Below are positions 18,031 to 28,418 of a stretch of DNA of 64,000 nt, piece by piece. Source of the stretch: Ectothiorhodospira haloalkaliphila ATCC 51935 (GTDB taxonomy: Bacteria > Pseudomonadota > Gammaproteobacteria > Ectothiorhodospirales > Ectothiorhodospiraceae); assembly GCF_000633935.1 (NCBI RefSeq), contig NZ_KK214998.1, forward strand, positions 324,451 to 388,450, in the 5' to 3' direction. Each line of letters starts with the position of its first letter. The first letter of the stretch is position 1. The translations under genes and the position numbers were made by a program. Below the pieces are notes generated by a model. That model worked only from the letters and a program-made list of their open reading frames with translations. It had not been told where the DNA came from and made no database searches.

Positions 18031-18669
18031 ATGATCGGCATCCTGGGCGGCACCTTCGACCCCATCCACTTCGGCCATCTGCGTCCGGCCCTGGAGGTGC
18101 AGGAACACCTGGGCATGGATGAGGTGCGCTTCATCCCCTGTGGTCTGCCGCCGCACCGGCGGCAGCCGGCGGTATCGGTGGCGCATCGCGCGGCCATGGT
18201 GGAGCTTGCCGTGCAGGGGCAGCCAGGGTTCGTCATGGACCCCAGGGAGTTGCAGCGCGAAGGCCCCTCCTACAGCGTGGACACCCTGGAGAGCCTGCGG
18301 GCGGAGCTGGGCCAGGAGGTGCCCTTGTGCCTGATGCTGGGCATGGACGCCTTTGCCGGGTTGTCCTCCTGGCACCGCTGGCGGGAGATCACCCGACTTG
18401 CCCATGTGGTGGTTTCCCACCGCCCCGGGAGTCCCGCGTCCCATGACCTGGGTGACTGGATGCAGGATCATTGCACCCTGGATCCCCAGGATCTGCGCCG
18501 AACACCGGCAGGGCGGGTGTTCTTTCTGCCGGTGACCCAGCTGGATATTTCCGCCACCGCCATTCGTCGCCTGATTGCCCGGGGGTACAGCCCCCTGTAC
18601 CTGACCCCCAGGGTGGTGGTGGATTACATCGCCGACCATGGCCTTTACGGTCCCGCGGCCACCCGTTAA
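18031..18669 (+). CDS. nadD: Nicotinate-mononucleotide adenylyltransferase
   Basis: Makes deamido-NAD from NaMN and ATP. 212 residues with the nucleotidyltransferase motif [12 protein letters not shown] at residues 6-17 and the C-terminal [13 protein letters not shown] motif. PCGLPPHR and [11 protein letters not shown] are also typical of NadD. It lies 30 bases after proA and 14 before rsfS. Confidence 0.96.
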   Translation: MIGILGGTFDPIHFGHLRPALEVQEHLGMDEVRFIPCGLPPHRRQPAVSVAHRAAMVELAVQGQPGFVMDPRELQREGPSYSVDTLESLRAELGQEVPLCLMLGMDAFAGLSSWHRWREITRLAHVVVSHRPGSPASHDLGDWMQDHCTLDPQDLRRTPAGRVFFLPVTQLDISATAIRRLIARGYSPLYLTPRVVVDYIADHGLYGPAATR

Positions 18670-18683
18670 ACAAGAGACTCAAG

Positions 18684-19070
18684 ATGCAGACAGAAACACT
18701 GACGCAGATCGTCACCGATGCCCTGGAAGACATGAAGGCTCAGGACCTCAAGGTGATCGACGTGCGTGGCAAGACCTCCATCACCGACACCATGGTCATT
18801 GCCACCGGCACTTCCAACCGCCATGTGAAGTCCCTGGCCGAGAACGTCCTGGTCAAGACCAAGGAGGCCGGCGTCATGCCTTTGGGCTCGGAGGGCGAAC
18901 AGGATGCGGAGTGGGTGCTGGTGGATCTGAACGATGTGGTGGTGCATGTGATGCTCCCCCAGGTGCGTGATTTCTACAACCTGGAAAAACTCTGGCTCAC
19001 CGATGAGCAGGCCCAGCCCGAGCCCGATGAGGACTCCCCCGAGGCAGCCGTGCGTCGCCTGCGCCGCTAG
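18684..19070 (+). CDS. rsfS: Ribosomal silencing factor RsfS
   Basis: Binds ribosomal protein uL14 and blocks subunit joining when nutrients are low. 128 residues from ATG 18684, with the DUF143/Iojap core: [35 protein letters not shown] and FYNLEKLW. A short acidic tail ends the protein. It is followed after 3 bases by rlmH. Confidence 0.96.
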   Translation: MQTETLTQIVTDALEDMKAQDLKVIDVRGKTSITDTMVIATGTSNRHVKSLAENVLVKTKEAGVMPLGSEGEQDAEWVLVDLNDVVVHVMLPQVRDFYNLEKLWLTDEQAQPEPDEDSPEAAVRRLRR

Positions 19071-19073
19071 ACC

Positions 19074-19544
19074 GTGCGCATTCATCTGCTGGCCATCGGC
19101 CACCGCATGCCGGCCTGGGTCAACGAGGGCTACCGCACCTATGCCCAGCGCCTGCCTGCGGAATGCCGGCTTGAACTGCGTGAGATCGCCGCGCCACGCC
19201 GGGGGCGTAGCGTGCCGGTGGAGCGTCTGCGGGAACAGGAGGGCGAGGCCCTGCTGGCCGCCGTGCCCCGGGATGCCTGGGTGGTGGCCCTGGATGAAAA
19301 TGGCCGTGGTCTGGACACGGCCACCCTGTCGGGCAAGCTGGACGACTGGATGCAGTCGGGTCGGGATGTGTGCCTGCTGGTGGGTGGCCCCGATGGCCTT
19401 GCACCGGCGTGCCGGGCGCGGGCCGATTTCACCTGGTCCCTGTCGCCGCTGACCTTCCCGCACCCCATGGTCAGGGTGATCCTGGCCGAACAGCTGTACC
19501 GGGCGTGGTCCCTGCTGCGCGGGCACCCCTATCACCGCGAATAG
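19074..19544 (+). CDS. rlmH: 23S rRNA pseudouridine1915 N3-methyltransferase
   Basis: SPOUT-family enzyme methylating pseudouridine 1915 of 23S rRNA in the complete ribosome. 156 residues from GTG 19074, the usual length. SAM-binding knot motifs are VGGPDGL and the C-terminal LSPLTFPHPMVRVILAEQLYRAW, with YHRE at the end. It follows rsfS, the conserved partner. Confidence 0.96.
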   Translation: MRIHLLAIGHRMPAWVNEGYRTYAQRLPAECRLELREIAAPRRGRSVPVERLREQEGEALLAAVPRDAWVVALDENGRGLDTATLSGKLDDWMQSGRDVCLLVGGPDGLAPACRARADFTWSLSPLTFPHPMVRVILAEQLYRAWSLLRGHPYHRE

Positions 19545-19557
19545 AGTTTCATCCGTC

Positions 19558-20106
19558 ATGCTGATCCTTGCCTCCGCCTCGCCCCGTCGCCGTGAACTGC
19601 TGGATCAGATCGGGGTCTGCCATGAGGTGCGCCCCGTGGATGTGGACGAAACCCCTCACCCGGGGGAGGCGCCCGATGAGTTCGCCCGGCGCATGGCCCG
19701 GTCCAAGGCCCTGGCCGGTGCCCACCATGCTGCGGGACGTCCGGTGCTGGGGGCCGACACGGTGGTCAGTATTGACGGTGACATCCTGGGCAAGCCCATG
19801 GACAGGGAGCATGCCCTGGACATGCTGGGCCGCCTTTCAGGGCGGGATCACACGGTGTATTCCGCCGTGGCTCTGGTTCAGGGGGAACGGATCCGGGATG
19901 CCCTCAGTGCCACCCGCGTGCGCTTCAAGTGCCTGTCGTTGCGTGAGCGGGAGGACTATTGGGCCAGTGGCGAACCGGTGGACAAGGCCGGTGCCTATGG
20001 CATCCAGGGCCTCGCTGCCCTGTTCGTGGAACATATCGAGGGCAGTTACAGCGGCGTGGTGGGCCTGCCGCTGTTCGAGACCGGGGCCTTGCTGGCCGGG
20101 GACTGA
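19558..20106 (+). CDS. maf: Maf nucleotide pyrophosphatase (YhdE subgroup, dTTP/UTP)
   Basis: House-cleaning NTP pyrophosphatase. 182 residues with LASASPRRRELLDQIG at the N-terminus, VLGADTVV in the middle and DKAGAYGIQG plus EGSYSGVVGLPL at the end. The KAGAYGIQG stretch places it with YhdE (dTTP/UTP) rather than YceF. The gene precedes rng, as yhdE does in E. coli. Confidence 0.94.
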   Translation: MLILASASPRRRELLDQIGVCHEVRPVDVDETPHPGEAPDEFARRMARSKALAGAHHAAGRPVLGADTVVSIDGDILGKPMDREHALDMLGRLSGRDHTVYSAVALVQGERIRDALSATRVRFKCLSLREREDYWASGEPVDKAGAYGIQGLAALFVEHIEGSYSGVVGLPLFETGALLAGD

Positions 20107-20183
20107 AACCCTTGGCATCCTGTATCGTGTAGTGGGCTTCGCCTCTCCGGGCGCCCAGACACCTAGCAACAAGGCACCGAAGA

Positions 20184-21662
20184 ATGATGGGTACGGAAAT
20201 TCTCATGAATGTCACTCCCCAGGAGACCCGTGTGGCCCTGGTGGAAAACGGCGTGTTGATGGAGCTGAACATGGAGCGCGCCCGACGGCGCGGTCTTGTG
20301 GGCAACATCTACAAGGGCCGGGTGAGCCGCGTGCTGCCCGGGATGGATGCCGCCTTTGTGGACATCGGCCTGGAGCGTGCCGCCTTCCTGCACGCTTCCG
20401 ATGTGGCACCAGTGGAACGCGAGGAACTGCCCCGGGAAGAAACCGAACGCAACGAGCCCATCCAGCGGCTGTTGCGCGAGGGGCAGGACATCCTGGTGCA
20501 GGTGATCAAGGACCCGCTGGGTTCCAAGGGAGCCCGTCTGACCACCTACATCACGGTGCCGTCCCGCTATCTGGTGCTCATGCCCGGCAATACCACCATC
20601 GGCATCTCCACCCGCATCGAGGCGGACACCGAGCGTGCGCGGCTCAAGACCACCCTGGAGGCCCTGCAGGCGGAGGTGCAGACCTCCTATGGTTTCATCG
20701 TGCGCACCGCGGCTGAAGCTGCCCCCGTGGAGGCCTTGAAGAACGATGTGATCTTCCTGGAAAAACTCTGGCAGACCATCCAGCAATCGGCCCGGGCGGC
20801 CAAGGCCGGCTCCGAGGTTTACGCAGACCTGCCGCTCACCCTGCGCATCCTGCGGGACATGGTGGGGGTGGATCTGGAAAAGATCCGCATCGACTCCCGG
20901 GAGACCGTGCAGCGGGTGAGCGAGTTCGCCCGGGAATACGTGCCGGAACTGGTGGATCGCATTGAGCATTATCCCGGCGAGCGACCCATCTTCGATCTCT
21001 ACAACGTGGAAGAGGAGATCCAGAAGGCCCTGGAGCGCAAGGTGGAGCTCAAGTCCGGCGGGTATCTGATCTTTGATCAGACCGAGGCCATGACCACCAT
21101 CGACATCAATACCGGCGCCTTCGTGGGTCACCGCAACCTGGAAGAGACCATCTTCAAGACGAATCTGGAGGCGGCCCAGGCCATTGCCCGGCAACTGCGG
21201 CTGCGCAATCTGGGAGGCATCATCATCGTCGATTTCATCGACATGACCCAGGATGAGCACAAGCGCCAGGTGCTGCGCTCCCTGGAAAAGGCCATGGAAA
21301 AGGACTACGCCAAGAGCCAGATCTGCGACGTCTCGCCCCTGGGACTGGTGGAGATGACCCGGAAGCGCACCCGCGAGAGCCTGGAACATCAACTGTGCGA
21401 ACCCTGTCCCACCTGTAGCGGGCGTGGCTATGTCAAGTCCGCCGAGACCGTCTGCTACGAGATGTTCCGCGAGATCCTGCGGGAGGCACGGCAGTTCGAT
21501 GCCCGGGAATTGCTGGTGCTGGCCTCCCAGGCAGTGGTGGATCTGTTGCTGGACGAGGAATCCGCCAGCGTGGCGCAACTGCAGGAATTCATCGGCATCC
21601 CCATTCGTTTTCAGGTGGAGAGCCTGTACACCCAGGAGCAGTTCGACGTGGTGTTGCTCTGA
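20184..21662 (+). CDS. rng: Ribonuclease G
   Basis: Endonuclease of the RNase E/G family that trims the 5' end of 16S rRNA and degrades mRNAs. 492 residues, RNase-G length without the RNase E scaffold tail. S1 domain at about 35-130 (GNIYKGRVSRVLPGMDAAFVDIG). Catalytic aspartates lie in TIDINTGAF and IIIVDFIDM, and the Zn-link is CEPCPTCSGRG. ATG 20184 gives MMGTEILMNVTPQETR, matching known RNase G N-termini; the second Met codon is adjacent. Confidence 0.96.
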   Translation: MMGTEILMNVTPQETRVALVENGVLMELNMERARRRGLVGNIYKGRVSRVLPGMDAAFVDIGLERAAFLHASDVAPVEREELPREETERNEPIQRLLREGQDILVQVIKDPLGSKGARLTTYITVPSRYLVLMPGNTTIGISTRIEADTERARLKTTLEALQAEVQTSYGFIVRTAAEAAPVEALKNDVIFLEKLWQTIQQSARAAKAGSEVYADLPLTLRILRDMVGVDLEKIRIDSRETVQRVSEFAREYVPELVDRIEHYPGERPIFDLYNVEEEIQKALERKVELKSGGYLIFDQTEAMTTIDINTGAFVGHRNLEETIFKTNLEAAQAIARQLRLRNLGGIIIVDFIDMTQDEHKRQVLRSLEKAMEKDYAKSQICDVSPLGLVEMTRKRTRESLEHQLCEPCPTCSGRGYVKSAETVCYEMFREILREARQFDARELLVLASQAVVDLLLDEESASVAQLQEFIGIPIRFQVESLYTQEQFDVVLL

Positions 21663-21701
21663 CGGCAAACCGCATGATTCACTAACCCCGGGGCAGATCA
21701 C

Positions 21702-24700
21702 TTGTCAGTCAGGATTCTCGCCATCTCCATCCGGGTTGTCGTGGCCGCCATCATCCTGCTGGCTGCCCTTACCCTGGTCCTTCGGCTGGTGGTGCCCCGC
21801 CTGCCGGGACTGGAGTCGCGGCTGGAGACCGAGCTCTCCCAGCTGACGGGTCACCCGGTGACGGTGGGTGACGTGGACCTGCGCTGGCGCCTGGTCGCGG
21901 CCCGGGTGAGTCTGACCGATGTGCGCATCCACGCCCCCGATGACGCCGATGCTCACGCGCCCCTGCTCCAGGTGGGCGGTTTGCAACTGGACGTGAACCT
22001 GCCCGCCAGCCTGTGGCGCGGCCAGCCCGCATTGGGGCGGATCCAGGTGCAGGACGCCGATGTGCATGTGCTGCGGGATGAGTCCGGTCGCGTGCAGGTT
22101 CAGGGCACCCCCGCCGCGAATGGCGAGGCGTCACCACCGGCCGATCTCACCGAACTCCTGGCCGGGCGCCACCTCACCCTCACGGACAGTCGGCTGCGCT
22201 GGGAGGATCGCACCCTGGGCATCGACTACCAGTTCGACGATCTGAATCTTGCCGTGGCCCTGGAGGGGAATCGCCTGCGGCTGGCGGGCGACGTCTTTTT
22301 GCCGGCCCAGTTGGGGCATGCCCTTCAGGTGGGCATGGACCTGCGCCTGTCCCCGAAGCGGGATCAATGGCGCGGTCGGGCCTACCTGAAGGCCCAGAAT
22401 CTCCACGTTCAGGGTCTGCCCAGGGAGGCGGGCCAACGTGTGGGGCTGGAGTCGGGCCGACTGGGTGCCCGGGTGTGGCTCACCTGGGACCAGGGTCGGG
22501 TGGAGCAGGTTCACATGGAGCTGGAGGGTCGCGAACTGGAGCTGGCAGCCGATGAGGTGGGAGAGGTTGTGCCTGCCGGCCTGGACCATATGGCGGGGCG
22601 GTTGCTGTGGCTACGAGAACCCGGGGGCTGGCAGTTGCGGGGTAGTGATATCCAGTTGCAGCGCCAGGGCCTGGCCTGGCCCGAAGGCGGATTCGATCTG
22701 CGCTATCGGCAAGACGACGAGGCTCGTCAGTTGCAGGGCCGCATCGATTACCTGCGCCTGGACGACATTGCTCCCTTGTGGGTACATCAACCGGTTCTGG
22801 CCCAGGCCTGGCGGGAATATGTGTCCGTGCTGGCCCCCAGGGGCACGGTGCATCAGGTGAGCCTGGATCTGCACCTGCCCCACGATGCTCCCCCCAACCT
22901 GCACGCCCACGGACATTTTCGCGGGCTTGGGGTATCTCCCCACGGGCCGGTACCCGGCTTGCGCGGACTGGAGGGGGGCTTTGCCTTCACGGGGGATGAG
23001 GGAGAGATCTGGGTCGACAGCGAGGGGCTGGAATTGACTCTGCCGGATCTGTTCGACCACCCCCTGTGGGCGGACACTGCCCGGGGCACGATCCACTGGA
23101 AACAAGGCCCGGGAGGGGGCGTGCTGAGCACGCCGGATCTGCTCCTGGCCAACGAGGATATTCAGGCCCGTGCCCGAGGCGGGTTGACCCTGGGCCAGCA
23201 TCCGGGCATGGATCTGGTGGTGGAGTTTCGCGAAGGCAACGGCGCCCGCACTGCCCATTATCTGCCACGAGGCATCATGCCCGAGGAAGCCCATGAATGG
23301 GTGAGCCGGGCGGTGGTGGATGGGCGTGTGGTCTCAGGAGGCATGCTTTTTCGGGGGCCTTTCGCTGCCTTTCCGTTCCGTGAGGATGAAGGGCGTTTCC
23401 AGGTGCAAGCGCGTATCGAGGACGGCATCCTGGACTACCAGGAGGGCTGGCCGCGCATCGAGGCGCTCTTTGGAGAACTGGTCTTCGAGAATCAGGCCAT
23501 GGAGGTGCGTGGCGCCCGGGGGCGTCTGTTCGATGCCCAGGTGAGCGACGCCCGGGTGCGGATCGACGATCTGCAAAGCCCGCGCCTTGAAATCGAAGGC
23601 GGGGTTCAGGGCAGGCTCACCGATTATCTTCGCTATGTCTCGGCAAGCCCCCTGGGTGAAGGGCTGGAGGCCTGGTTGCCCGATGTGCAGGTGGACGGCG
23701 AGGGGCAGCTGGATCTGCGCCTGAACATCCCCCTGCAGGGGCGCGAGGCCATGGAGCGTCCGGATCAGGTGGAGGGTGTCCTTGCGCTCCAGGGTAATCG
23801 CCTGTCCATGACGGGGCAGGATCTGGCCCTGGAGGCCATCCGGGGGCAGGTGGATTTCACGGAACAGACCGTTGAGGCCCGGGACATTTCGGCCCGGTTC
23901 AATGACGTCCCGGTCACCCTGAGTGTGGACCGCTTCGCCGACGGGGCACTGCAGGCCCGGGCCGAGGGGATGCAATCGCTTCATGCCCTGCTGGGCGAGG
24001 CCCTCCCCGAGGCTGTGGGCGCCCGGCTGGAGGGGGCCTCACACTGGCGGGCGCAGCTTCACATGCCGCCGGAGGGATCGCCCAGGCTGGAGCTGGACTC
24101 GGATCTTGTGGGGGTGGCCTCAAGTCTGCCGGTGCCCTTTGAAAAGTCCCGTTCATCCAGTCGTCCTCTGGAGGTGGAGATTCCCCTTGGGGAGGCCGGT
24201 GGTTCCATCCGGGCGCGCCTTGAAGGGGATATTCAGGCTGTCTTCTCCCCCGGTGAGCAACCCGATGGGACCACGGGGGAGCTGCGCATTGGCCGCGGGG
24301 CGGCCCTGTTGCCGACCGAGGGAATCCGGGTGGTGGGCCAGCTGGATCGGGTGGACGTGGATGACTGGTGGGGGCTGGCCTCGGAGCTGGAGTCGGCCCC
24401 CCTGGAAGGTGTAGGCGGGGCGCTCAATGAAGTGGACCTGCAACTGGGGGCGGTGACCCTGGCCGGCGGCCGCGAAACCCAGGACATGAGTATCCATGCC
24501 CGGCGGGAGTCCGGCCAATGGGACCTGCAACTGGCCTCGCCGCTGGTGCTGGGCCAGGTGCTGATCCCGCTTGAACCCGACGATGAAACGCCCCTGGTGC
24601 TGGACCTGGACCTGCTGGATCTGGATCAGCTCACCCCGGGCGGGGAAGGGCAGGGGCTGGCCGCCCAGGTGGACCCGCGTCGGTTGCCGCCCATGGATAT

Positions 24701-25508
24701 TCGCCTGGGCACGCTGATGACGGACGGGCGGCGTTTTCGCTCACTGACCCTGGTTACCGAGCCGACCCCCGAGGGGCTGGTGATCCGTGAGGGCCAGCTG
24801 GCGACGGCGGGGGAACAACTGCAGGGACGGATGCAGGGGCACTGGAACGTGGATGATGACGGGGCCCATCACACCCGGCTGGATCTGGAGCTGGACAGCG
24901 ATGACCTGGGCCGCGGCCTCACCGACCTGGGCTTTGATCACGCCTTCAGCGGTGGCCGCGCCCGGGTGGAGGCCAGCCTGGATTGGCCCGAGGCTCCTCA
25001 TCGCTTTGACCTGGCAACACTGGAGGGGACGGGTGAGTTCAAGGTCAGGGATGGTCGCCTCGTCGAGGTGGAGCCGGGGGCTGGACGCCTACTGGGCCTG
25101 TTCAGTCTCAACCTGTTGCCGCGGCGCCTGGCCCTGGACTTTCGTGATTTCTTCCAGCGGGGATTTGTCTTTGATGAACTCACCGGCAGTTTCCGTCTGT
25201 CCGAGGGCAATGTGTACACCCCGGACCTGCGCATCGACGGCCCCGCCGCCCGCATCCGCATCCAGGGACGCACCGGGCTGGTGGAGCGGGATTACGACCA
25301 GACCATCGTGGTGATTCCCAGCGTGCGCGGCACCCTGCCCCTGGCGGGGGCCCTGCTGGGCGGTCCGGTGGCGGGCCTGGCTGTGTTCGTCTTCGATCGG
25401 GTGGCTGGCGTGGGCGAGCACATCGACGAGGCTGCCCGGGTGGAATATCGTGTCACCGGCCCCTGGTCCAGCCCCCACGTGAAGGGCGTGGCGAGAGGGG
25501 GGGAGTAG
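21702..25508 (+). CDS. yhdP: YhdP-family AsmA-like envelope protein
   Basis: 1268-residue inner-membrane protein of the YhdP/TIGR02099 (DUF3971, AsmA-like) group. These proteins are long periplasmic bridge-type proteins implicated in phospholipid transport to the outer membrane. One N-terminal transmembrane helix (VVVAAIILLAALTLVLRLVV) is followed by a large beta-rich region. The C-terminus shows the AsmA-like TGEFKVRDGRLVEVEPGAGRLLGL, RDFFQRGFVFDELTG and PAARIRIQGRTGL. The start is TTG 21702; no ATG lies before the membrane helix. It sits in the rng-yhdP-nit-tldD block. Confidence 0.93.
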   Translation: MSVRILAISIRVVVAAIILLAALTLVLRLVVPRLPGLESRLETELSQLTGHPVTVGDVDLRWRLVAARVSLTDVRIHAPDDADAHAPLLQVGGLQLDVNLPASLWRGQPALGRIQVQDADVHVLRDESGRVQVQGTPAANGEASPPADLTELLAGRHLTLTDSRLRWEDRTLGIDYQFDDLNLAVALEGNRLRLAGDVFLPAQLGHALQVGMDLRLSPKRDQWRGRAYLKAQNLHVQGLPREAGQRVGLESGRLGARVWLTWDQGRVEQVHMELEGRELELAADEVGEVVPAGLDHMAGRLLWLREPGGWQLRGSDIQLQRQGLAWPEGGFDLRYRQDDEARQLQGRIDYLRLDDIAPLWVHQPVLAQAWREYVSVLAPRGTVHQVSLDLHLPHDAPPNLHAHGHFRGLGVSPHGPVPGLRGLEGGFAFTGDEGEIWVDSEGLELTLPDLFDHPLWADTARGTIHWKQGPGGGVLSTPDLLLANEDIQARARGGLTLGQHPGMDLVVEFREGNGARTAHYLPRGIMPEEAHEWVSRAVVDGRVVSGGMLFRGPFAAFPFREDEGRFQVQARIEDGILDYQEGWPRIEALFGELVFENQAMEVRGARGRLFDAQVSDARVRIDDLQSPRLEIEGGVQGRLTDYLRYVSASPLGEGLEAWLPDVQVDGEGQLDLRLNIPLQGREAMERPDQVEGVLALQGNRLSMTGQDLALEAIRGQVDFTEQTVEARDISARFNDVPVTLSVDRFADGALQARAEGMQSLHALLGEALPEAVGARLEGASHWRAQLHMPPEGSPRLELDSDLVGVASSLPVPFEKSRSSSRPLEVEIPLGEAGGSIRARLEGDIQAVFSPGEQPDGTTGELRIGRGAALLPTEGIRVVGQLDRVDVDDWWGLASELESAPLEGVGGALNEVDLQLGAVTLAGGRETQDMSIHARRESGQWDLQLASPLVLGQVLIPLEPDDETPLVLDLDLLDLDQLTPGGEGQGLAAQVDPRRLPPMDIRLGTLMTDGRRFRSLTLVTEPTPEGLVIREGQLATAGEQLQGRMQGHWNVDDDGAHHTRLDLELDSDDLGRGLTDLGFDHAFSGGRARVEASLDWPEAPHRFDLATLEGTGEFKVRDGRLVEVEPGAGRLLGLFSLNLLPRRLALDFRDFFQRGFVFDELTGSFRLSEGNVYTPDLRIDGPAARIRIQGRTGLVERDYDQTIVVIPSVRGTLPLAGALLGGPVAGLAVFVFDRVAGVGEHIDEAARVEYRVTGPWSSPHVKGVARGGE

Positions 25509-25540
25509 GCGCAGGTTCGTCAATTCCATCTGAGTATTGC

Positions 25541-25546
25541 TATAGT
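25541..25546 (+). promoter_or_regulatory. Candidate -10 element immediately before a short gene
   Basis: TATAGT lies 6 bases before ATG 25553, with no Shine-Dalgarno between them. A transcript started from this -10 would begin at or next to the ATG, so it may be leaderless. No good -35 hexamer is visible. Confidence 0.3.
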
Positions 25547-25552
25547 ACCGAC

Positions 25553-25900
25553 ATGTTGCCAAACCTCCGCAGGGCGCTGTTCCCGTACCTTATGGCTGCG
25601 CCCATGCTGGCGGTGGCCGGCGAACCCGTCTACTCCATGAGTGCCGACACCTGGTCCCGTCCCCGCGATGCCGGATCCCTGGTGTCCGAGCCCGCGCTGC
25701 GCAGTACCCTGTCGCGCTACGAATCCAGTGGCGGCGGTCACATCGTGCTGCGCCACCCCTCGGGCGAGCGGGGGCATCTCTGGGTGGCGGAATTGCAGGA
25801 CTGGCTGGTTGCCCTGGGCGTGCCCTCCGAGCACATCCGGCAGGCACCCACGGACGACCTGGAAACACACATCGAACTCACCATCAATCCATCACCCTGA
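25553..25900 (+). CDS. Small exported protein of unknown function
   Basis: 115 residues. The N-terminus looks like a cleavable signal peptide (RRALFPYLMAAPMLAVAGEP, cleavage probably after AVA). The mature part contains HIVLRHPSGERGHLWVAELQDWLVALGVPSEHI, which is vaguely like an OmpA-domain segment but too short to assign. It sits between yhdP and the nitrilase gene in the same direction. I do not recognise the family; codon usage looks like that of its neighbours, which favours a real gene. Confidence 0.7.
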   Translation: MLPNLRRALFPYLMAAPMLAVAGEPVYSMSADTWSRPRDAGSLVSEPALRSTLSRYESSGGGHIVLRHPSGERGHLWVAELQDWLVALGVPSEHIRQAPTDDLETHIELTINPSP

Positions 25901-25918
25901 CCATCCAAGGGACTCAAC

Positions 25919-26743
25919 GTGACGATTGCCGCCGCCATTCAAATGGCCTCGGGTACCAACCTGACCGCCAATCTGCAGGAAACGCGACGCCTGATCACCG
26001 CGGCTGCCCAGTCGGGGGCCCGTCTGGTGGTGCTGCCGGAGAATTTCGCCCTGATGGGCAAGAGCGAACTCCACAAGGTGGAGATCCGCGAGGAGGATGG
26101 TCAGGGTCCCATCCAGGAGTTCCTGGCCGAACAGGCTCGCCAGCATGGCATCTGGCTGGTGGGCGGGACCGTGCCCCTGGCCTGTCCCGACCCCGGGAAG
26201 ATCTACGCCAGTTGCCTTGTGTATGACGATCAGGGCCAACGGGTCGGTCGTTACGACAAGATCCACCTGTTCGATGTGCGCCTGCCGGACAACGAGGAAC
26301 ACTACGAGGAATCCGACACCATCATGAGCGGTGACCAGGTGGTGGTGGTGGAGACACCCTTTGGTGTGCTCGGGCTGGCGGTATGCTATGACCTGCGTTT
26401 CCCGGAGCTCTTCCGCGGACTCCTGGATCGGGGGGTGGAGATCATCGCCTTGCCAGCGGCCTTCACCGCCGTTACGGGGCGGGCCCATTGGGAGCCTCTG
26501 GTGCGGGCCCGGGCCATCGAGAACCAGGTCTACATGGTGGCTGCTGCCCAGGGGGGATACCACGTGAACGGCCGGGAAACCCACGGTGACAGCATGGTGG
26601 TGGACCCCTGGGGCAACGTGCTGGACCGTCTGCCCCGGGGCTCCGGCGTGGTGTGTGGCGAAATGGATCCAGAGCGCCAGAAGGTCATCCGCCGCAGCTT
26701 CCCCTCGATCTATCATCGGCGTCTGTCCTGCGACTTGACCTGA
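25919..26743 (+). CDS. Carbon-nitrogen hydrolase (Nit family amidase)
   Basis: Nitrilase-superfamily amidase of the Nit1/Nit2 type, whose members hydrolyse omega-amides or deaminated glutathione. 274 residues with the catalytic triad E41 (LPENFALM), K114 (YDKIHLFDV) and C156 (VCYDLRFPELF). The start is GTG 25919 with AAGGGA upstream. The yhdP-nit-tldD gene order is common in gammaproteobacteria. The exact substrate cannot be read from sequence. Confidence 0.92.
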   Translation: MTIAAAIQMASGTNLTANLQETRRLITAAAQSGARLVVLPENFALMGKSELHKVEIREEDGQGPIQEFLAEQARQHGIWLVGGTVPLACPDPGKIYASCLVYDDQGQRVGRYDKIHLFDVRLPDNEEHYEESDTIMSGDQVVVVETPFGVLGLAVCYDLRFPELFRGLLDRGVEIIALPAAFTAVTGRAHWEPLVRARAIENQVYMVAAAQGGYHVNGRETHGDSMVVDPWGNVLDRLPRGSGVVCGEMDPERQKVIRRSFPSIYHRRLSCDLT

Positions 26744-26763
26744 GGCGATCTGACCTGAGGGTT

Positions 26764-26805
26764 GCCCGAGGCCCGGTGGGCATAAAAACCCCAGGGCCCT
26801 CGGGC
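26764..26805 (+). other. Inverted repeat after the nitrilase gene
   Basis: GCCCGAGGCCC and GGGCCCTCGGGC enclose an AT-containing loop (CATAAAAACC) and are followed by TTGAATTA. It could be a weak terminator in the 158-base gap before tldD. Nothing else is seen in that gap. Confidence 0.35.
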
Positions 26806-26901
26806 TTGAATTACAGAACCAGCCCCCCAACACTGATCTCAGGCCCGGCACTGCGACCGGGATGAGCTGTCAGCGATCCCAAACCCGGAAGGCCCCTATC
26901 C

Positions 26902-28347
26902 ATGACCCAGACACTGGAAACCGCACGTCATCACCTGCTTGATCCCTCCGGCCTGACCGATTCGGATCTGGATCGGGTGCTGGGCACCCTGGCCGGTCCC
27001 GGACTGGACGGTGGCGACCTTTACTTTCAACTGGCCCGGCACGAGTCCTGGGTGCTGGAAGATGGCATCGTCAAGGAAGGGGGCTACAACATCGAGCAGG
27101 GCGTGGGCGTCCGCGCCCTGAGCGGCGACAAGACCGGGTTCGCCTACACCGACGAGATCGCCCCCGCCTCCCTGATGGAGGCGGCCCTGACCGCCCGGGC
27201 CATCGGTCGCGATCACCGGGATGGCAGCGTGCCGGTGCGGCGGGCCACCCCGGCCCATCGCCTTTACCTCCCGGTGGATCCCTTGGGCACCCTGGATGAG
27301 CAGGCCAAGATCGAACTGCTGCAGTCCCTGGATGCCGAGGCCCGTGGCCAGGATCCCCGTATCAGCCAGGTCATGGTCAGTCTTGCCGGCGTCCACGAGG
27401 TGGTCATGGTGCTCAATACGGACGGCACCCTTGCGGCGGATATTCGCCCCCTGGTGCGCATGAATGTGCACGTGATTGCCGAGGATCGGGAAGGGCGGCG
27501 GGAACAAGGTTCCAGCGGCGGCGGCGGTCGTACCGGCTATGGCTTCTTCCTGGAGAAGGAACGTGGCCTGGGCTACGCCCGCGAGGCCGCCCGCCAGGCC
27601 CTGTTGAACCTGGAAGCCGTGGACGCCCCCGCCGGCACCATGACCGTGGTGCTGGGGTCGGGCTGGCCGGGTGTGCTGCTGCATGAGGCCATTGGCCATG
27701 GCCTGGAAGGCGATTTCAACCGCAAGGGCACCTCGGCCTTCAGTGGTCGCATGGGACAGCGCGTGGCCGCCCCCGGGGTCACGGTGGTGGACGATGGCAC
27801 CCTGGAAGGGCGTCGTGGATCGCTGAACGTGGACGACGAGGGTACGCCCACCCAGTCCACCACGCTGATCGAGGACGGTGTCCTCAAATGCTTCATGCAG
27901 GATCGCCTCAATGCCCGTCTCATGGGCCTGAAGCCCACCGGCAATGGTCGCCGGGAGTCCTACGCCCACCTGCCCATGCCGCGCATGACCAACACCTACA
28001 TGCTGGCCGGGCCCCATGATCCGGGTGAAATCATCGCCTCCGTGGACAAGGGGCTGTATGCCGTCAACTTCGGTGGCGGCCAGGTGGACATCACCTCCGG
28101 TAAATTCGTGTTCTCCGCCTCGGAGGCCTATCTCATCGAGGGTGGCAAGCTCACCCGCCCGGTGAAAGGAGCCACCCTGATCGGCAACGGGCCCGATGTG
28201 CTCACTCGGGTGTCCATGGTGGGCAATGACCTGGATCTGGATACCGGCGTGGGCACCTGTGGCAAGGAGGGCCAGAGTGTCCCGGTGGGTGTGGGTCAGC
28301 CCACCCTGCGGGTGGATGGCCTCACGGTGGGTGGCACCAGCCACTGA
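26902..28347 (+). CDS. tldD: Metalloprotease subunit TldD
   Basis: TldD forms a heterodimeric Zn protease with PmbA (TldE); the pair acts in microcin B17 maturation, CcdA turnover and peptide modification. 481 residues. The metalloprotease motif HEAIGH is at H261-E262...H266, within [24 protein letters not shown] 26902 fits the family N-terminus ([16 protein letters not shown]). Its partner pmbA follows 71 bases downstream. Confidence 0.97.
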   Translation: MTQTLETARHHLLDPSGLTDSDLDRVLGTLAGPGLDGGDLYFQLARHESWVLEDGIVKEGGYNIEQGVGVRALSGDKTGFAYTDEIAPASLMEAALTARAIGRDHRDGSVPVRRATPAHRLYLPVDPLGTLDEQAKIELLQSLDAEARGQDPRISQVMVSLAGVHEVVMVLNTDGTLAADIRPLVRMNVHVIAEDREGRREQGSSGGGGRTGYGFFLEKERGLGYAREAARQALLNLEAVDAPAGTMTVVLGSGWPGVLLHEAIGHGLEGDFNRKGTSAFSGRMGQRVAAPGVTVVDDGTLEGRRGSLNVDDEGTPTQSTTLIEDGVLKCFMQDRLNARLMGLKPTGNGRRESYAHLPMPRMTNTYMLAGPHDPGEIIASVDKGLYAVNFGGGQVDITSGKFVFSASEAYLIEGGKLTRPVKGATLIGNGPDVLTRVSMVGNDLDLDTGVGTCGKEGQSVPVGVGQPTLRVDGLTVGGTSH

Positions 28348-28418
28348 CCCCTCATTGTCTCAGGCTGCGCCCGATGCATTCCCTGGCAGTCTTGCACCTA
28401 TCCCACAAAGGAGCCCCC

